Assembly (NCBI RefSeq): GCF_041435435.1
Contig: NZ_CP108494.1
Coordinates: 1,612,001 to 1,676,000 of the forward strand
Source: Streptomyces sp. NBC_01241
GTDB taxonomy: Bacteria; Actinomycetota; Actinomycetes; Streptomycetales; Streptomycetaceae
Direction of reading: 5' to 3'
DNA length: 64,000 nt
Made by a program: the position numbers and the translations under genes. Each line of letters opens with the position of its first letter. Position 1 is the stretch's first letter. Of this stretch, positions 33,890 to 43,040 are shown one piece after another. The notes beneath the pieces are model-generated. The model had not been told where the DNA came from. It made no database searches and saw nothing but the letters and a program-made list of their open reading frames with translations.

Positions 33890-35656
33890 CTACAGGTACT
33901 GCCCGGTATTCGCCACCGTGTCGATGGAGCGACCGGTGTCCGCGCCCTGCTTTCCGGTGACGAGCGTGCGGATGAAGACGATCCGCTCGCCCTTCTTGCC
34001 GGAGATGCGGGCCCAGTCGTCCGGGTTCGTGGTGTTCGGCAGGTCCTCGTTCTCCTTGAACTCGTCCACGCATGCCTGGAGGAGATGGGAGACGCGAAGG
34101 CCCTTCTGGCCCTGGTCGAGGAAGTCCTTGATGGCCATCTTCTTGGCCCGGTCGACGATGTTCTGGATCATCGCGCCGGAATTGAAGTCCTTGAAGTAGA
34201 GGACTTCCTTGTCGCCGTTGGCGTACGTGACTTCGAGGAAGCGGTTCTCCTCGGACTCGGTGTACATCCGCTCGACGACGGACTGGATCATCGCGTGCGT
34301 GGCGGCTTCCTTGGAGCCGATGTGCTCCGCGAGGTCGTCCGCGTGCAGGGGCAGCGAAGGCGTGAGGTACTTCGCGAAGATGTCCTTCGCGGCCTCCGCG
34401 TCGGGGCGCTCGATCTTGATCTTCACATCGAGGCGGCCGGGGCGCAGGATCGCGGGGTCGATCATGTCCTCGCGGTTGGAGGCGCCGATGACGATGACGT
34501 TCTCCAGGCCCTCGACACCGTCGATCTCGGCGAGCAGCTGGGGGACGATGGTGTTCTCCACGTCCGAGCTGACGCCGGATCCCCGGGTGCGGAAGAGGGA
34601 CTCCATCTCGTCGAAGAAGACGATGACGGGGGTGCCCTCACTCGCCTTCTCGCGGGCGCGCTGGAAGACCAGGCGGATGTGCCGCTCGGTCTCGCCGACG
34701 TACTTGTTGAGGAGTTCCGGGCCCTTGATGTTGAGGAAGTAGCTCTTGCCCGCGGGCTGGCCGGTGACTTCGGCGACCTTCTTGGCAAGGGAGTTGGCCA
34801 CTGCCTTGGCGATGAGTGTCTTGCCGCAGCCGGGCGGCCCGTAGAGCAGGATGCCCTTCGGCGGCCGCAGTTCGTGCTCCTTGAAGAGGTCGGGGTGGAG
34901 GTAGGGGAGCTCGACCGCGTCCCGGATCAGCTCGATCTGGTCGCCCAGGCCGCCGATCTTGCTGTAGTCGACGTCCGGCACCTCTTCGAGGACGAGCTCT
35001 TCGACCTCGCTCTTGGGGACCACTTCGTAGACGTAGCCGGACCTGGGTTCGAGCAGCAGGGAGTCGCCGGGGCGGATGGTGGCGTCCAGCAGCGGCTCCG
35101 CGAGCCGTACCACCCGTTCCTCGTCGGTGTGCCCGATGACCAGGGCGCGCTCGCCGTCCTCAAGGATTTCCTTGAGGGTCACGATGTCCCCGGCCCGTTC
35201 GAATTCCATGGCGTCGACCACGTTGAGCGCTTCGTTGAGCATGACTTCCTGGCCGCGCCGGAGGTCGTCGAGCTCGACGCTGGGACTGACATTCACCCGG
35301 AGTTTCCGGCCTCCGGTGAAGATGTCGCAGGTGCCGTCCTCATTGCCCTGCAAGAACACGCCGAAACCGGCCGGCGGCTGTGCGAGCCGGTCGACTTCTT
35401 CCTTGAGGGCCACGATCTGGTCGCGGGCCTCGCGGAGCGTGTTGGCGAGCCGCTCGTTCTGCGCGGACACGCCTGCCAGGTTGGTCTGCAACTCGACGAT
35501 CCGCTCTTCGAGAATCCTCGTATGGCGCGGAGAGTCGGCGAGCTTACGTCGCAGGACGGCGATTTCCTGCTCGAGATAGGCGACCTGGCCGGCTGGGTCT
35601 TCGGACCCCCGCCCGGGCCGGATGCCGCGGTTGATGTCGTCGTCGTGGGCTGCCAC
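33890..35656 (-). CDS. arc: proteasome-associated AAA ATPase ARC (Mpa)
   Basis: This 588-residue ATPase forms hexameric rings that unfold pupylated proteins and feed them into the proteasome. An N-terminal coiled coil (about residues 20-75) binds Pup, and two OB domains follow (about 80-230). The AAA domain shows Walker A GPPGCGKT and Walker [12 protein letters not shown], and the C-terminus ends GQYL, the docking tail for the proteasome alpha ring. The open frame starts at a TTG (35674), but that stretch is the ribosome-binding site itself (GGAGGAGGTGAGG), so GTG at 35656 (MAAHDDD...) is the real start. Confidence 0.96.
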   Translation of the reverse strand: MAAHDDDINRGIRPGRGSEDPAGQVAYLEQEIAVLRRKLADSPRHTRILEERIVELQTNLAGVSAQNERLANTLREARDQIVALKEEVDRLAQPPAGFGVFLQGNEDGTCDIFTGGRKLRVNVSPSVELDDLRRGQEVMLNEALNVVDAMEFERAGDIVTLKEILEDGERALVIGHTDEERVVRLAEPLLDATIRPGDSLLLEPRSGYVYEVVPKSEVEELVLEEVPDVDYSKIGGLGDQIELIRDAVELPYLHPDLFKEHELRPPKGILLYGPPGCGKTLIAKAVANSLAKKVAEVTGQPAGKSYFLNIKGPELLNKYVGETERHIRLVFQRAREKASEGTPVIVFFDEMESLFRTRGSGVSSDVENTIVPQLLAEIDGVEGLENVIVIGASNREDMIDPAILRPGRLDVKIKIERPDAEAAKDIFAKYLTPSLPLHADDLAEHIGSKEAATHAMIQSVVERMYTESEENRFLEVTYANGDKEVLYFKDFNSGAMIQNIVDRAKKMAIKDFLDQGQKGLRVSHLLQACVDEFKENEDLPNTTNPDDWARISGKKGERIVFIRTLVTGKQGADTGRSIDTVANTGQYL

Positions 35657-35897
35657 GGTCCTCACCTCCTCCAAGGGGAGCTGGACGCTTCCTGACCCTA
35701 CCTGGGTGGGTGATGATTGAAACCCCTAGATCACAAAGACTGCGGGGTGTGTCCGATCTTCACCCTTGCGTTCCCCCTCGTGAGAGGGGAATACCCACCC
35801 TTCAACATCGGAAAGCGGCCAGTTGTATCGTCGAACCGTTCAACACCCGTCAGGGCTGGCTTCATTTGGTTCGGATACGCAGGGAACGGCAGGAGAA

Positions 35898-36209
35898 ATG
35901 ACCGTGCAGCAGGAGGCTCCCACCGGCAGCGACACTCAGGACCTGGAGGTCTGGATCGACCAGGACCTGTGTACGGGGGACGGGATCTGCGTGCAGTACG
36001 CACCCGAGGTGTTCGAGCTGGACATCGACGGCCTGGCGTATGTGAAGAGCGGTGACGACGAGCTGCTGCAGGACAAGGGCGCGACCACACCCGTACCGCT
36101 TCCGCTGCTTCAGGATGTCGTCGATTCGGCCAAGGAGTGCCCGGGCGACTGCATCCATGTACGTCGCGTTTCGGACAGGGTCGAGGTGTACGGACCCGAG
36201 GCCGCCTGA
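35898..36209 (+). CDS. ferredoxin, 3Fe-4S type
   Basis: This 103-residue small electron carrier has cysteines in DLCTGDGICVQYAPEVF (C-x5-C) and AKECPGDCIHV. That is the pattern of actinobacterial 3Fe-4S ferredoxins (C-x5-C...CP), with one extra Cys. It is divergent from arc, a position I remember as conserved in Streptomyces. AGGAG lies too close to the ATG at 35898; the in-frame GTG at 35904 has better spacing and would remove two residues. The redox partner is not in the window. Confidence 0.88.
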   Translation: MTVQQEAPTGSDTQDLEVWIDQDLCTGDGICVQYAPEVFELDIDGLAYVKSGDDELLQDKGATTPVPLPLLQDVVDSAKECPGDCIHVRRVSDRVEVYGPEAA

Positions 36210-36248
36210 TCCGGCGGTTGTGGGCGGGCGGGCACGCGCGGTGACCGC

Positions 36249-36833
36249 TCAGGCATTGCCGGGGCCGTCCTGGATGGTGCGGACGAACGCACCGCCCTGC
36301 CACCGCCAGGTGACCTTTTCCTGCTGGTCGGGACAGCAGCGGGGTACGTCGGCCGAGGAGTAGCCGAACAGGGTGGCGAAGACAGCTCCGTCACGCACCG
36401 CGAAATCGCCGATGCTCATCTGCTGGGCGGGGTCCACCAGGGTCGCCACGATCCTGGGCGCGGCCCCGTCCCCGTCCCCCTGTGTGAGGACGTAGACACC
36501 GCTGGGCGGGGTGCCGGATCCGGCCGCGCAGTGGACCACGGCTACGGTCTCGGGGCGGCCGTCGCCGTCGAGGTCGCCGGGCGCCTGCTGGGCCACGGTG
36601 TTCTCCAGCCCGGCACATTCCAGGGGGTAGGCCACCCGCTGCGGATCGGGGGCGGCGACGGGCGCGGTGCCGTGCCGTGCGGCCGTCCCGTGGGGGGCCG
36701 AGGCGGGGGCGGTGGGGTCCGGCTGGAGCATGCCGGCTGCCGCGATGACGGCGGCCATCGCTGTCGCGGTGGCGAGCCAGTGGAGCGGCTTGGTGTCGGT
36801 GTGCGCGAGGTCCGGGAGCTCGGAGGTCTGCAC
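36249..36833 (-). CDS. membrane-anchored or secreted protein of unknown function
   Basis: This 194-residue protein has an N-terminal hydrophobic helix (about residues 20-37; WLATATAMAAVIAAAGML) and an Ala/Pro-rich linker. An outer domain follows, with DLDGDGRPETVAVVHC, a calcium-binding-like FG-GAP motif, and paired Cys later on (PRCCPDQQEK). GTG at 36833 has AGGAGA at the right distance; the open frame continues upstream to 36926 without support. I do not recognise a named family. It is convergent with the ferredoxin gene and has no obvious operon partner. Confidence 0.65.
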   Translation of the reverse strand: MQTSELPDLAHTDTKPLHWLATATAMAAVIAAAGMLQPDPTAPASAPHGTAARHGTAPVAAPDPQRVAYPLECAGLENTVAQQAPGDLDGDGRPETVAVVHCAAGSGTPPSGVYVLTQGDGDGAAPRIVATLVDPAQQMSIGDFAVRDGAVFATLFGYSSADVPRCCPDQQEKVTWRWQGGAFVRTIQDGPGNA

Positions 36834-36988
36834 GCGGGATGTCTCCTGTGGTTCCTGTGGATCGAGGATGCCTGGTCGGGCGGTGCCACCGGTGGGACGT
36901 CCGCGGTGGTGCGGGGTGGCCAGCATCGTGCCACACCGCGCAGATCAGGGGAACGGTGGGGTCGGCCAGGGACGCGTGTCCGCAGCGG

Positions 36989-37056
36989 CAACGTACCGGC
37001 GCCGCCGCCGAGTTCCCGGGTCGGTCCGGGAACTCGGCGGCGGCGCCGGTACGTTG
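36989..37056. terminator. 31-bp perfect hairpin after the tRNA methyltransferase gene
   Basis: The arms 36989-37019 and 37026-37056 are perfectly complementary with a 6-base loop (GTCGGT). It lies 29 bases after the trmI stop codon, so termination is the likely role. The length is far beyond the 10-17 bp of the other terminators in the window. The rest of the gap to 36833 holds no gene. Confidence 0.75.
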
Positions 37057-37084
37057 TGCGGCTCGGAGGTCACCCGACAGCCTC

Positions 37085-37990
37085 TCAGCCGCGGGAGGAG
37101 CCGCTCTGGCTGCCGGGACCGTCGTAGTCCTCGCCGTAGGCGCCCTTGGCGGGGCGGCGGCGGCGCAGCGGGGCCTCCACACCGTCGGCCAGGCGGCGGG
37201 CGGTGACGAGGAAGCCGGTGTGGCCGATCATGCGGTGGTCCGGGCGGACGGCCAGGCCCTCTACGTGCCAGTTGCGGATCATCGATTCCCAGGGCTGCGG
37301 TTCGGCGAAGCAGCCGATCTCGCGGATCGACTCGACGGTCCGCGCGAGCTGCGTGGTGGTCGCGACGTACGCGCAGAGGATGCCGCCGGGCACGAGCGCC
37401 TTGGAGACGGCCTCCAGGCACTCCCAGGGGGCGAGCATGTCAAGGATGACACGGTCGACGTCGGTGTCCGACAGGTTGTCCTGGAGGTCGCCGACGGTGA
37501 GCTGCCAGGCGGGGTGCGGTTCGCCGAAGTAGCGCTCCACGTTCTGCTGGGCGATCTCGGCGAAGTCCTCGCGGCGCTCGTAGGAGTGCAGCATGCCCTG
37601 GTCGCCGATGGCGCGCAGCAGGAAGGTGGAGAGCGAGCCGGAGCCGACGCCGGCTTCCACGACGCGGGCGCCGGGGAAGATGTCCGCGAAGGCCAGGATC
37701 TGCCCCGCGTCCTTGGGGTAGACCACGGCGGCGCCGCGGGGCATGGACAGGACGTAGTCGGGGAGCAGGGGGCGCAGCGCGAGGTAGGCGACGTTTCCCG
37801 TGGTTCGGACAACACTGCCCTCGGGGGCACCGATCAGCTCGTCGTGCGGGAAAGAACCCTTGTGGGTGTGGAAGTTCTTTCCGGCTTCGAGCGTGAAGGT
37901 GTAGTGGCGTCCCTTGGGATCGGTGAGCTGGACCTGGTCCCCGACCTTGAAGGGCCCGCGTCGGCGGGCGGCACCGGTCGGTTCAGACAT
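37085..37990 (-). CDS. trmI: tRNA (adenine-58-N1)-methyltransferase TrmI
   Basis: This 301-residue enzyme methylates adenosine 58 in the T-loop of tRNAs with S-adenosylmethionine. An N-terminal beta domain (about residues 14-70) precedes the Rossmann core with VVEAGVGSGSLSTFLLRAIG (SAM loop, about 110), YERREDFAEIAQQNVERYFG, and DRVILDMLAPWECLEAV (catalytic region). The C-terminal 25 residues are a basic, unstructured tail. The ATG at 37990 fits the family. It follows the site-2 protease gene by 69 bases on the same strand. Confidence 0.92.
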   Translation of the reverse strand: MSEPTGAARRRGPFKVGDQVQLTDPKGRHYTFTLEAGKNFHTHKGSFPHDELIGAPEGSVVRTTGNVAYLALRPLLPDYVLSMPRGAAVVYPKDAGQILAFADIFPGARVVEAGVGSGSLSTFLLRAIGDQGMLHSYERREDFAEIAQQNVERYFGEPHPAWQLTVGDLQDNLSDTDVDRVILDMLAPWECLEAVSKALVPGGILCAYVATTTQLARTVESIREIGCFAEPQPWESMIRNWHVEGLAVRPDHRMIGHTGFLVTARRLADGVEAPLRRRRPAKGAYGEDYDGPGSQSGSSRG

Positions 37991-38059
37991 GTGACCAGCC
38001 TACCGGTGATTCCCGGGGCTCCGACCGCGAGGCGGGGCGGACGCCTGGCCGGCAGCCTC

Positions 38060-39346
38060 TCAGGCGGCCGGCCTGGCCAGGGCGGCGACGAAGGCCCGTT
38101 CTACATCGGCGGTGGACAGCACTCCGTAGATCTCCCCGGTCTCCTCCAGGACGAGGTACTCGGTGGCGGGATGGGCCTTGAGGCGGTCCAGGAGTGCTTC
38201 GCCGGCCAGCTCTGCGGAGATCTTCATGCCCTCCGTGAGGTCCTGGGCGAGGCCGCTGACGGCGACCCAGGGGCGGCGGTGTTCGGGGATGGAGACGATC
38301 GACGTTTCGCGGACGACGCCCGTGGGTTCGCCGTGTCCGTCGACGACGACGAGGGCGCGGGCGCCCGCCTCGTTGGCGCGGCGCAGGGCCTCGGAGAGCG
38401 GGGTGTCGGCCTCCACGGGCACGGCGCGCCGGGTGAGGGTGCGGGCACGCAGTTCGGGAAGGTGCTCGCGCAGCCGGGCCACGCGCAGGCTGTTGCCCGC
38501 TCCGGTCCAGATGATGGCGGCGAGGATGGCGGCGAGCAGGGCGTCGGTGACGGTCTCCATGCCGCTGAGCTCCCGGGGATTGTTCCCGAAGGAGCCGGTG
38601 TGGGTGAGCAGCGGGAGGCCGATGAGGGTGACGACGGCGAGGGCGCGGCCGACCCAGGCGGCGGCGACGGTGCCGCTCATCGGCCGGCCGGTGATCTTCC
38701 AGACGACGGCGCGGAGCATCCGTCCGCCGTCGAGCGGGAGGCCGGGCAGGAGGTTGAAGGCGGCCACCAAGAGGTTGGAGACCATCAGTCCGGCGAGGAG
38801 GACACCGGGCACGGTGCCGGGTTCGACGAACTTCATCCCGGCGTAGAAGACGCCGGCGAGCACCAGGGAGAGCAGGGGGCCGACGAAGGCGAGGAGGAAT
38901 TCGCGGCCGGGGGTCTCGGACTCCTTCTCGATCTCGGAGACGCCGCCGAAGAACTGGAGCTGGATGCGGCGCACCGGCAGCTTGTAGCGCAGCGCGACGA
39001 CCGTGTGGGCGAGTTCGTGGACGAGTACGGAGGCGTAGAAGGCGATCGCGAAGAACAGGGAGACCAGATAGCGCGCGGCGCCGAGCTCGGGCAGCACCCG
39101 TTCGAGCTGGCCGCCGAAGACCCAGGTGATCAGTGCGGCCACGACGAACCAGCTGGGTGCAACGTACACGGGCACGCCGAAAGGACGGCCCATGAGAAGG
39201 CCCCCTCCGGGTTCTTCGGGGCGCCGCGGCTCGCCCTTGTCGGGGCCGGTGCCGGGGGCTGTTCCCCCCGTACCGGGCTGCGGCCGCCCGCTGTCGCCGC
39301 TCTCGTCCACGAGGTCCCTTCGGTCGGTGCCGGTCGGCACGATCAT
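38060..39346 (-). CDS. site-2 protease family zinc metalloprotease with CBS domains
   Basis: This 428-residue membrane protease has a disordered N-terminus of about 50 residues and six membrane helices. The zinc site is HELAHTVVAL (HExxH, about residue 112), with a third ligand in NLLPGLPLDGGRML (about 218). A CBS pair follows at about 300-415. The layout matches the Rip3-like class, which cuts proteins within the membrane, for example anti-sigma factors; the CBS domains probably sense nucleotides. No substrate is adjacent. It is divergent from the RecB-like gene with 68 bases between the starts. Confidence 0.9.
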   Translation of the reverse strand: MIVPTGTDRRDLVDESGDSGRPQPGTGGTAPGTGPDKGEPRRPEEPGGGLLMGRPFGVPVYVAPSWFVVAALITWVFGGQLERVLPELGAARYLVSLFFAIAFYASVLVHELAHTVVALRYKLPVRRIQLQFFGGVSEIEKESETPGREFLLAFVGPLLSLVLAGVFYAGMKFVEPGTVPGVLLAGLMVSNLLVAAFNLLPGLPLDGGRMLRAVVWKITGRPMSGTVAAAWVGRALAVVTLIGLPLLTHTGSFGNNPRELSGMETVTDALLAAILAAIIWTGAGNSLRVARLREHLPELRARTLTRRAVPVEADTPLSEALRRANEAGARALVVVDGHGEPTGVVRETSIVSIPEHRRPWVAVSGLAQDLTEGMKISAELAGEALLDRLKAHPATEYLVLEETGEIYGVLSTADVERAFVAALARPAA

Positions 39347-39401
39347 GCAGTGTTCGAGGTGTGTGGTCGATGGTATGCCGCCGACTGTCAGTGGCGGGCC
39401 G

Positions 39402-39407
39402 TAGGGT
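39402..39407 (+). promoter_or_regulatory. -10-like element for a probably leaderless RecB-family transcript
   Basis: TAGGGT lies 7 bases before the ATG at 39415, and no ribosome-binding site precedes that ATG. This spacing suits a transcript that begins at or next to the start codon, which is common in actinobacteria. No clear -35 is visible. Confidence 0.35.
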
Positions 39408-39414
39408 CTTCGAC

Positions 39415-40326
39415 ATGACGTCCCTGCCGCGGCCGCCGCAGCCGCCTTCGTCCCTGTCGCCGTCGCGGGCGAGCGATTTCATGCAGTGTCCTCTGCTGTA
39501 CCGCTTCCGGGTCATCGACAAACTGCCGGAGAAGCCCAGCGAAGCGGCCACCCGGGGCACGCTGGTGCACGCGGTGCTGGAGCGGCTCTTCGACAACCCG
39601 GCCGCGGAGCGCACGGCCGGCCGGGCCACGGCCCTGATCCCCGCCCAGTGGGACCGGCTGCTGGAGTCGAAGCCGGAGCTGTCGGAGCTGTTCGCGGAGG
39701 ATGCCGGGGGCGAGCGGCTGTCGCGCTGGCTCTCCGAGGCGGAGAGCCTGGTGGAGCGGTGGTTCTCGCTGGAGGATCCGACGCGCCTGGAGCCCGCCGA
39801 GCGGGAGCTGTTCGTCGAGACGGAGCTGGAGTCGGGGCTGCGGCTGCGCGGGGTGATCGACCGGATCGATGTGGCACCCACGGGCGAGGTCCGGATCGTC
39901 GACTACAAGACGGGGAAGGCGCCGCGTCCGGAGTACGCGGAGGGTGCGCTCTTCCAGATGAAGTTCTACGCGCTGGTGATCTGGCGGCTGAAGGGTGTGG
40001 TGCCGCGGCGGCTCCAGCTCGTCTATCTCGGCAGCGGCGACATCATGACGTACGACCCGGTGGTGGCGGATCTGGAGCGGGTCGAGCGGAAGCTGCTGGC
40101 GCTCTGGGACGCGATCCGGCTGGCGACGGAGACGGGCGAGTGGCGGCCCCGGCCGACGAAGCTCTGCGGCTGGTGCGACCACCAGGCGGCCTGCCCCGAA
40201 TTCGGCGGCACTCCCCCGGTATATCCGTTGTCCGTACGCCCGGCGGAATCGGAGCAGGATGTCCAGGGCAGAATGGATCCGGTCCGTGCCGAGGCCGCCC
40301 GGCCTGTGGCCCTGGAAGGACCTTGA
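39415..40326 (+). CDS. RecB-family (PD-(D/E)xK) exonuclease with Fe-S cysteines
   Basis: This 303-residue stand-alone nuclease is of the Cas4/AddB-like type. Motifs are SLSPSRASDFMQCPLLYRFR (first Cys), RGTLVHAVLERLF, GVIDRIDVAPTGEVRIVDYKTGKAP (catalytic Asp, Asp, Lys; about residue 158) and LCGWCDHQAACPEFG near 245. The one N-terminal and three C-terminal cysteines form the iron-sulfur staple of AddB nucleases. ATG 39415 is chosen; the upstream extension overlaps the divergent protease promoter. A response-regulator gene follows after 9 bases. Confidence 0.9.
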   Translation: MTSLPRPPQPPSSLSPSRASDFMQCPLLYRFRVIDKLPEKPSEAATRGTLVHAVLERLFDNPAAERTAGRATALIPAQWDRLLESKPELSELFAEDAGGERLSRWLSEAESLVERWFSLEDPTRLEPAERELFVETELESGLRLRGVIDRIDVAPTGEVRIVDYKTGKAPRPEYAEGALFQMKFYALVIWRLKGVVPRRLQLVYLGSGDIMTYDPVVADLERVERKLLALWDAIRLATETGEWRPRPTKLCGWCDHQAACPEFGGTPPVYPLSVRPAESEQDVQGRMDPVRAEAARPVALEGP

Positions 40327-40335
40327 GGAGACCTT

Positions 40336-41007
40336 GTGGCTATCCGCGTCCTACTGGTCGACGACCAACCGCTGCTGCGCACCGGCTTCCGGATGATTCT
40401 GGAGGCGGAGGGGGATCTCGCGGTGGTGGGCGAGGCCGGTGACGGCCTCCAGGCTCTCGACCAGGTGCGGGCGCTGCAGCCCGATGTGGTGCTGATGGAC
40501 ATCCGTATGCCGCGGATGGACGGCGTCGAGGCGACGCGTCAGATCACCGGTCCGGGCCGGGACGGTCCGGCGAAGGTGCTGGTGCTGACCACGTTCGATC
40601 TCGACGAGTACGTGGTGGAGGCGTTGCGCGCCGGTGCCAGCGGCTTCCTGTTGAAAGACGCTCCGGCCAATGAACTGGTGCAGGCGATCCGTGTGGTCGC
40701 GGCGGGCGAGGCGATGCTCGCTCCGAGCATCACCCGCAGGCTGCTCGACAAGTACGCGGATCATCTGCCGTCCGGCGAGGAGCCGGTGCCCGACACCCTG
40801 CACACGCTGACGGACCGTGAGGTCGAGGTGCTGAAGCTGGTGGCGCGCGGCCTGTCGAACGCGGAGATCGCCGCGGATCTGTTCGTCAGTGAGACGACGG
40901 TCAAGACGCATGTCGGCCATGTCCTGACCAAGCTCGGCCTGCGGGACCGGGTGCAGGCGGCCGTGTACGCGTACGAGAGCGGTCTGGTGCGCCCCGGCGC
41001 CCAGTGA
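40336..41007 (+). CDS. LuxR/NarL-family response regulator, no adjacent kinase
   Basis: This 223-residue regulator has a receiver domain (about residues 1-120) with Asp55 as phosphorylation site in DVVLMDIRMPRMDG, the acidic pocket VDDQ and the conserved Lys in LLKDAP. A LuxR helix-turn-helix sits at about 150-210 (LTDREVEVLKLVARGLSNAEI, VKTHVGHVLTKLGL). It starts with GTG, 9 bases after the RecB-family gene with GAGGAG between, so the two genes are probably co-transcribed. No histidine kinase gene is in the window, so it is an orphan here. Confidence 0.92.
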   Translation: MAIRVLLVDDQPLLRTGFRMILEAEGDLAVVGEAGDGLQALDQVRALQPDVVLMDIRMPRMDGVEATRQITGPGRDGPAKVLVLTTFDLDEYVVEALRAGASGFLLKDAPANELVQAIRVVAAGEAMLAPSITRRLLDKYADHLPSGEEPVPDTLHTLTDREVEVLKLVARGLSNAEIAADLFVSETTVKTHVGHVLTKLGLRDRVQAAVYAYESGLVRPGAQ

Positions 41008-41037
41008 GCGGACGAACGGGCCGGCGGAGCCTGCGTG

Positions 41038-41063
41038 CGCCCCGGCCGGGTACGGCCGGGGCG
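41038..41063. terminator. bidirectional terminator between the response regulator and the binding-protein gene
   Basis: A perfect 11-bp stem CGCCCCGGCCG/CGGCCGGGGCG with a 4-base loop lies between convergent genes. Confidence 0.85.
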
Positions 41064-41073
41064 TCGTCCGTAC

Positions 41074-42675
41074 TCAGACGGTGCTGTCGGCGAGCTCCCA
41101 GAGCTGGAGGTCGGCGGATGAGTTGACCGCCCATTCGACGCCGGTGAGGCCTTCGCGGGAGGCGACGTACTGCTTGTCCTGCCAGATCGGCAGTACGGGG
41201 ACGTCCTGGGCAACGATGTCCTGGAGCCGCTGGAATGTCTTGGCCGAAGCGCTGCGGTCGGACTCCCGGCGGGACTGCGGGATGAGCGTCTTCCGGGCCA
41301 GGTCCGACGTGTAGGGCGAGTTGAGGAAGTTGTTCCCGTCGAGGAACGGCGCCGTGAAGTTGTCGGGGTCCGGGAAGTCGGGGAACCAGCCCATGCCGTA
41401 GACGGCGTAGTCGCCGCGCACCTGCGCGGGGCGGTACTTCTCCCAGGCAGTGCCCCGGACGGTGACGTCGAACAGCCCGGTGTCGTTGAACTGCTTCTTC
41501 AGGGCTTCGAATTCGGTGGCCGTGCCGGTGCCGAAGTGGTCTGTCGTGTAGTGCAGGGTGAGCTTCACCGGGGTGTCGATGCGCGCGGCGTGCAGGATCG
41601 CTGCGGCCTTCGCGGTGCTGGGCTCGCCGTACTTGTTGTAGAACGAGTTGGTGTGCGCGGTGATGCCGGACGGGATCAGCGAGTACAGCGGCTCGGCCGT
41701 GGTGCCGTACACCTTGCTCGCGATCTCACCCCGGTCGACGACCTGGGCCATGGCCTGGCGTACGGCCTTGTTCTTCACGGCCGGGTCCTTGGTGTCGAAG
41801 CCGAGGAAGCGGATGGCGAGACCGGGCATCTCGGTGAGCTTGATGCCGCTCTCGGGGTTTTCGAGCAGCTCCCGGGACTGCTCGGGTGACATGGTGCGGG
41901 TCATCATGTCGATCTTCTTGCTGTCCAGGGCCTTCCCCATCTTCTTGGCGTCGGGGAAGAGGTCCAGTTCGACCTCGTCGTTCCGTACCACCAGATCGCC
42001 CTTGTAGTGCGGGTTCCTGGTGAAGAGGACCTTGACGACCCGGTGGTGCACGACTTCCGCCTTCATGGTGTACGGCCCGGAGCCGTCCACCTGGAATCCG
42101 GTGCGCGCGGACTTCGCGGCGTACTTACTCCGCGGCACTATCCCGGCGACCGGGGTGGCGAGCTTGTACGGGAACGTGGCGTCCGGCGTGCGGAGGTGGA
42201 AGACAACCTCCCGCTCGCCCCGCGTCTCGACGGTGTCGATGTTGGCGAGCAGGGCGACGGGCCCGTTGGCCGCATTGATGCGGATGACGCGGTCGATGGA
42301 GTACTTCACGTCATCGGCGGTGATCGGCTTGCCGTCGGCGAACTTCAGGCCGGCGCGCAGCTTGCAGCGGTAGCTCTCGTTCTGGGTGTCCGTGAAGATG
42401 CAGCTCTCGGCCGCTTCGGGCACCGGCTCGCCGCCGCCGCGCGGCACATGTGTCAGGGTCTGCACGGTCTGCCGGAGCACGTTCCACACGCCCGCTTCGT
42501 AGCCGATGGCGGGGTCGAGCGGTGCGGGATTCGCCTTGGAGGTCACGAACTGGTCCGTGGTGCCGACAACGATGGCGGCCCTGCCATCGCTCCCGTCACC
42601 CGACGCGCCGCAGGCGGCGAGTGCGGGTGCGAGCAGGCCGACGACGGCCGGCAGCACCAGAGTCTTACGGTTCAT
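41074..42675 (-). CDS. ABC transporter substrate-binding lipoprotein, family 5 (peptide/nickel type)
   Basis: This 533-residue protein has a lipoprotein signal (VGLLAPALAAC, Cys22) and the SBP_bac_5 fold: LKFADGKPITADDVKYSIDR (about residue 118), KNKAVRQAMAQVVDR, and YGMGWFPDFPDPDNF near the C-terminus. The family binds oligopeptides, nickel or other solutes for import. No permease or ATPase gene is adjacent, so it must work with transport proteins encoded elsewhere. A GTG-N6-GTCAC palindrome lies upstream (see 42676-43040). Confidence 0.9.
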   Translation of the reverse strand: MNRKTLVLPAVVGLLAPALAACGASGDGSDGRAAIVVGTTDQFVTSKANPAPLDPAIGYEAGVWNVLRQTVQTLTHVPRGGGEPVPEAAESCIFTDTQNESYRCKLRAGLKFADGKPITADDVKYSIDRVIRINAANGPVALLANIDTVETRGEREVVFHLRTPDATFPYKLATPVAGIVPRSKYAAKSARTGFQVDGSGPYTMKAEVVHHRVVKVLFTRNPHYKGDLVVRNDEVELDLFPDAKKMGKALDSKKIDMMTRTMSPEQSRELLENPESGIKLTEMPGLAIRFLGFDTKDPAVKNKAVRQAMAQVVDRGEIASKVYGTTAEPLYSLIPSGITAHTNSFYNKYGEPSTAKAAAILHAARIDTPVKLTLHYTTDHFGTGTATEFEALKKQFNDTGLFDVTVRGTAWEKYRPAQVRGDYAVYGMGWFPDFPDPDNFTAPFLDGNNFLNSPYTSDLARKTLIPQSRRESDRSASAKTFQRLQDIVAQDVPVLPIWQDKQYVASREGLTGVEWAVNSSADLQLWELADSTV

Positions 42676-43040
42676 TGTGGACGCTCTCCCTCATCCCGGC
42701 ATGGAGAAAACGACATTAGCGGGCGGCGTCGGCAATGCCGGACCGGATATGCCCGGTGTGTAATCAGGCTGCGCCGGGAATTACCGGCGAGCCGTTTTTC
42801 CTGGCGGGGAGAGTTTCGGGCAAGAGGCCATCAATCGTGACACTTCGACACCCCGAATCGGACACCTCGGACGATCTCGGAAGGCCCTCCTCTGTAATTC
42901 GGGTGACAAAGGTCACGCCTGGGCCTCTTTCTTTCCTTTGTCGGGCGCCCGGCCTTCACGCACGTGCACACGACAGAAAATGCACCATCCGATGCCGAGA
43001 ATTTTTCGGTTTATTCACAGAAACACTCTCGGTGTGTGGA
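42676..43040. promoter_or_regulatory. 365-base gene-free region with CRP-like and other inverted repeats
   Basis: GTGAC-AAAG-GTCAC (42903-42916) is a perfect inverted repeat that fits the GTG-N6-GNCAC form I remember for Streptomyces Crp sites. CGCCGG-GAATTA-CCGGCG (42772-42789) is a second perfect repeat, nearer the binding-protein gene. The region is richer in A and T than its surroundings and contains no credible gene. It presumably holds the promoter of the binding-protein gene. Confidence 0.45.

Noticed and set aside
36990-37055. attachment site or mini-transposon end
   Set aside because: The palindrome stands alone, with no second copy, target duplication or recombinase nearby; its place after a stop codon suits a terminator.
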